Positions 63,996 through 64,000 of a stretch of 64,000 bases of DNA are shown here, one piece after another (position 1 is the stretch's first letter; each line of letters starts with the position of its first letter). The translations under genes and the position numbers were made by a program. The notes under the pieces are model-generated. The model saw only the letters and a program-made list of their open reading frames with translations. It was not told where the DNA came from and made no database searches. This DNA comes from an uncultured Myxococcales bacterium (GTDB lineage: Bacteria > Myxococcota_A > UBA9042 > DTJE01): NCBI GenBank assembly GCA_903857665.1, contig CAIOFV010000159.1:65894-129893 (forward strand), given 5' to 3'.

Positions 63996-64000
63996 GGGTT

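Noticed and set aside
1-64000. tRNA or rRNA genes
   Set aside because: No convincing cloverleaf/GTTCRANNC or rRNA signature was seen in the intergenic spaces. A tRNAscan/Infernal run would be needed to exclude them formally.

Overview
High-GC bacterial chromosomal window with about 46 supportable protein-coding regions. Lineage is inferred to be Myxococcota-like, from a MYXO-CTERM-like tail, 'DVPxDVP' lipoprotein linkers and Cys-rich 'CGNGxCDPGETCxxCPxDC' modules. No rRNA, tRNA or CRISPR was recognised by eye. Main blocks: (1) AMP-binding ligase, B12-type radical SAM protein, CBS protein, DUF169-like protein, and an EF-hand-like membrane protein coupled to a NUDIX hydrolase (2.0-10.4 kb). (2) A decayed defence/mobile scar (10.4-12.3 kb): a BrnT toxin with an atypical partner, a type ISP restriction-modification C-terminal remnant killed by a 14-bp tandem duplication plus a TGG->TAG stop, split direct repeats, an IS21-like end relic, and an unlisted 49-aa membrane mini-protein. 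(3) marR-tolC-MFP-RND efflux operon, divergent from a GH27 lipoprotein. (4) Diguanylate cyclase, carbamate kinase, ORF6N protein with paired palindromes, RlmK-like methyltransferase, spermidine synthase-like protein. (5) The main system: a soluble HdrD-like/HdrA/MvhD-MvhG-MvhA group-3c-type [NiFe]-hydrogenase/heterodisulfide-reductase operon that runs, with stop/start overlap, into a degenerate histidine kinase-like protein, a stand-alone receiver and two membrane histidine kinases. hypABCDEF lies about 4 kb away on the opposite strand. (6) Large secreted proteins and lipoproteins, including an Ig-like/FG-GAP protein with a possible beta-pore-like C-terminus and a TIM-barrel-like glycosidase. 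(7) Ser/Thr kinase, MATE/ANKH-like transporter, M2/M3-like metallopeptidase, TetR regulator, GT39-like membrane protein and FadL-like outer-membrane protein. All calls were made by reading motifs; no database search was run.
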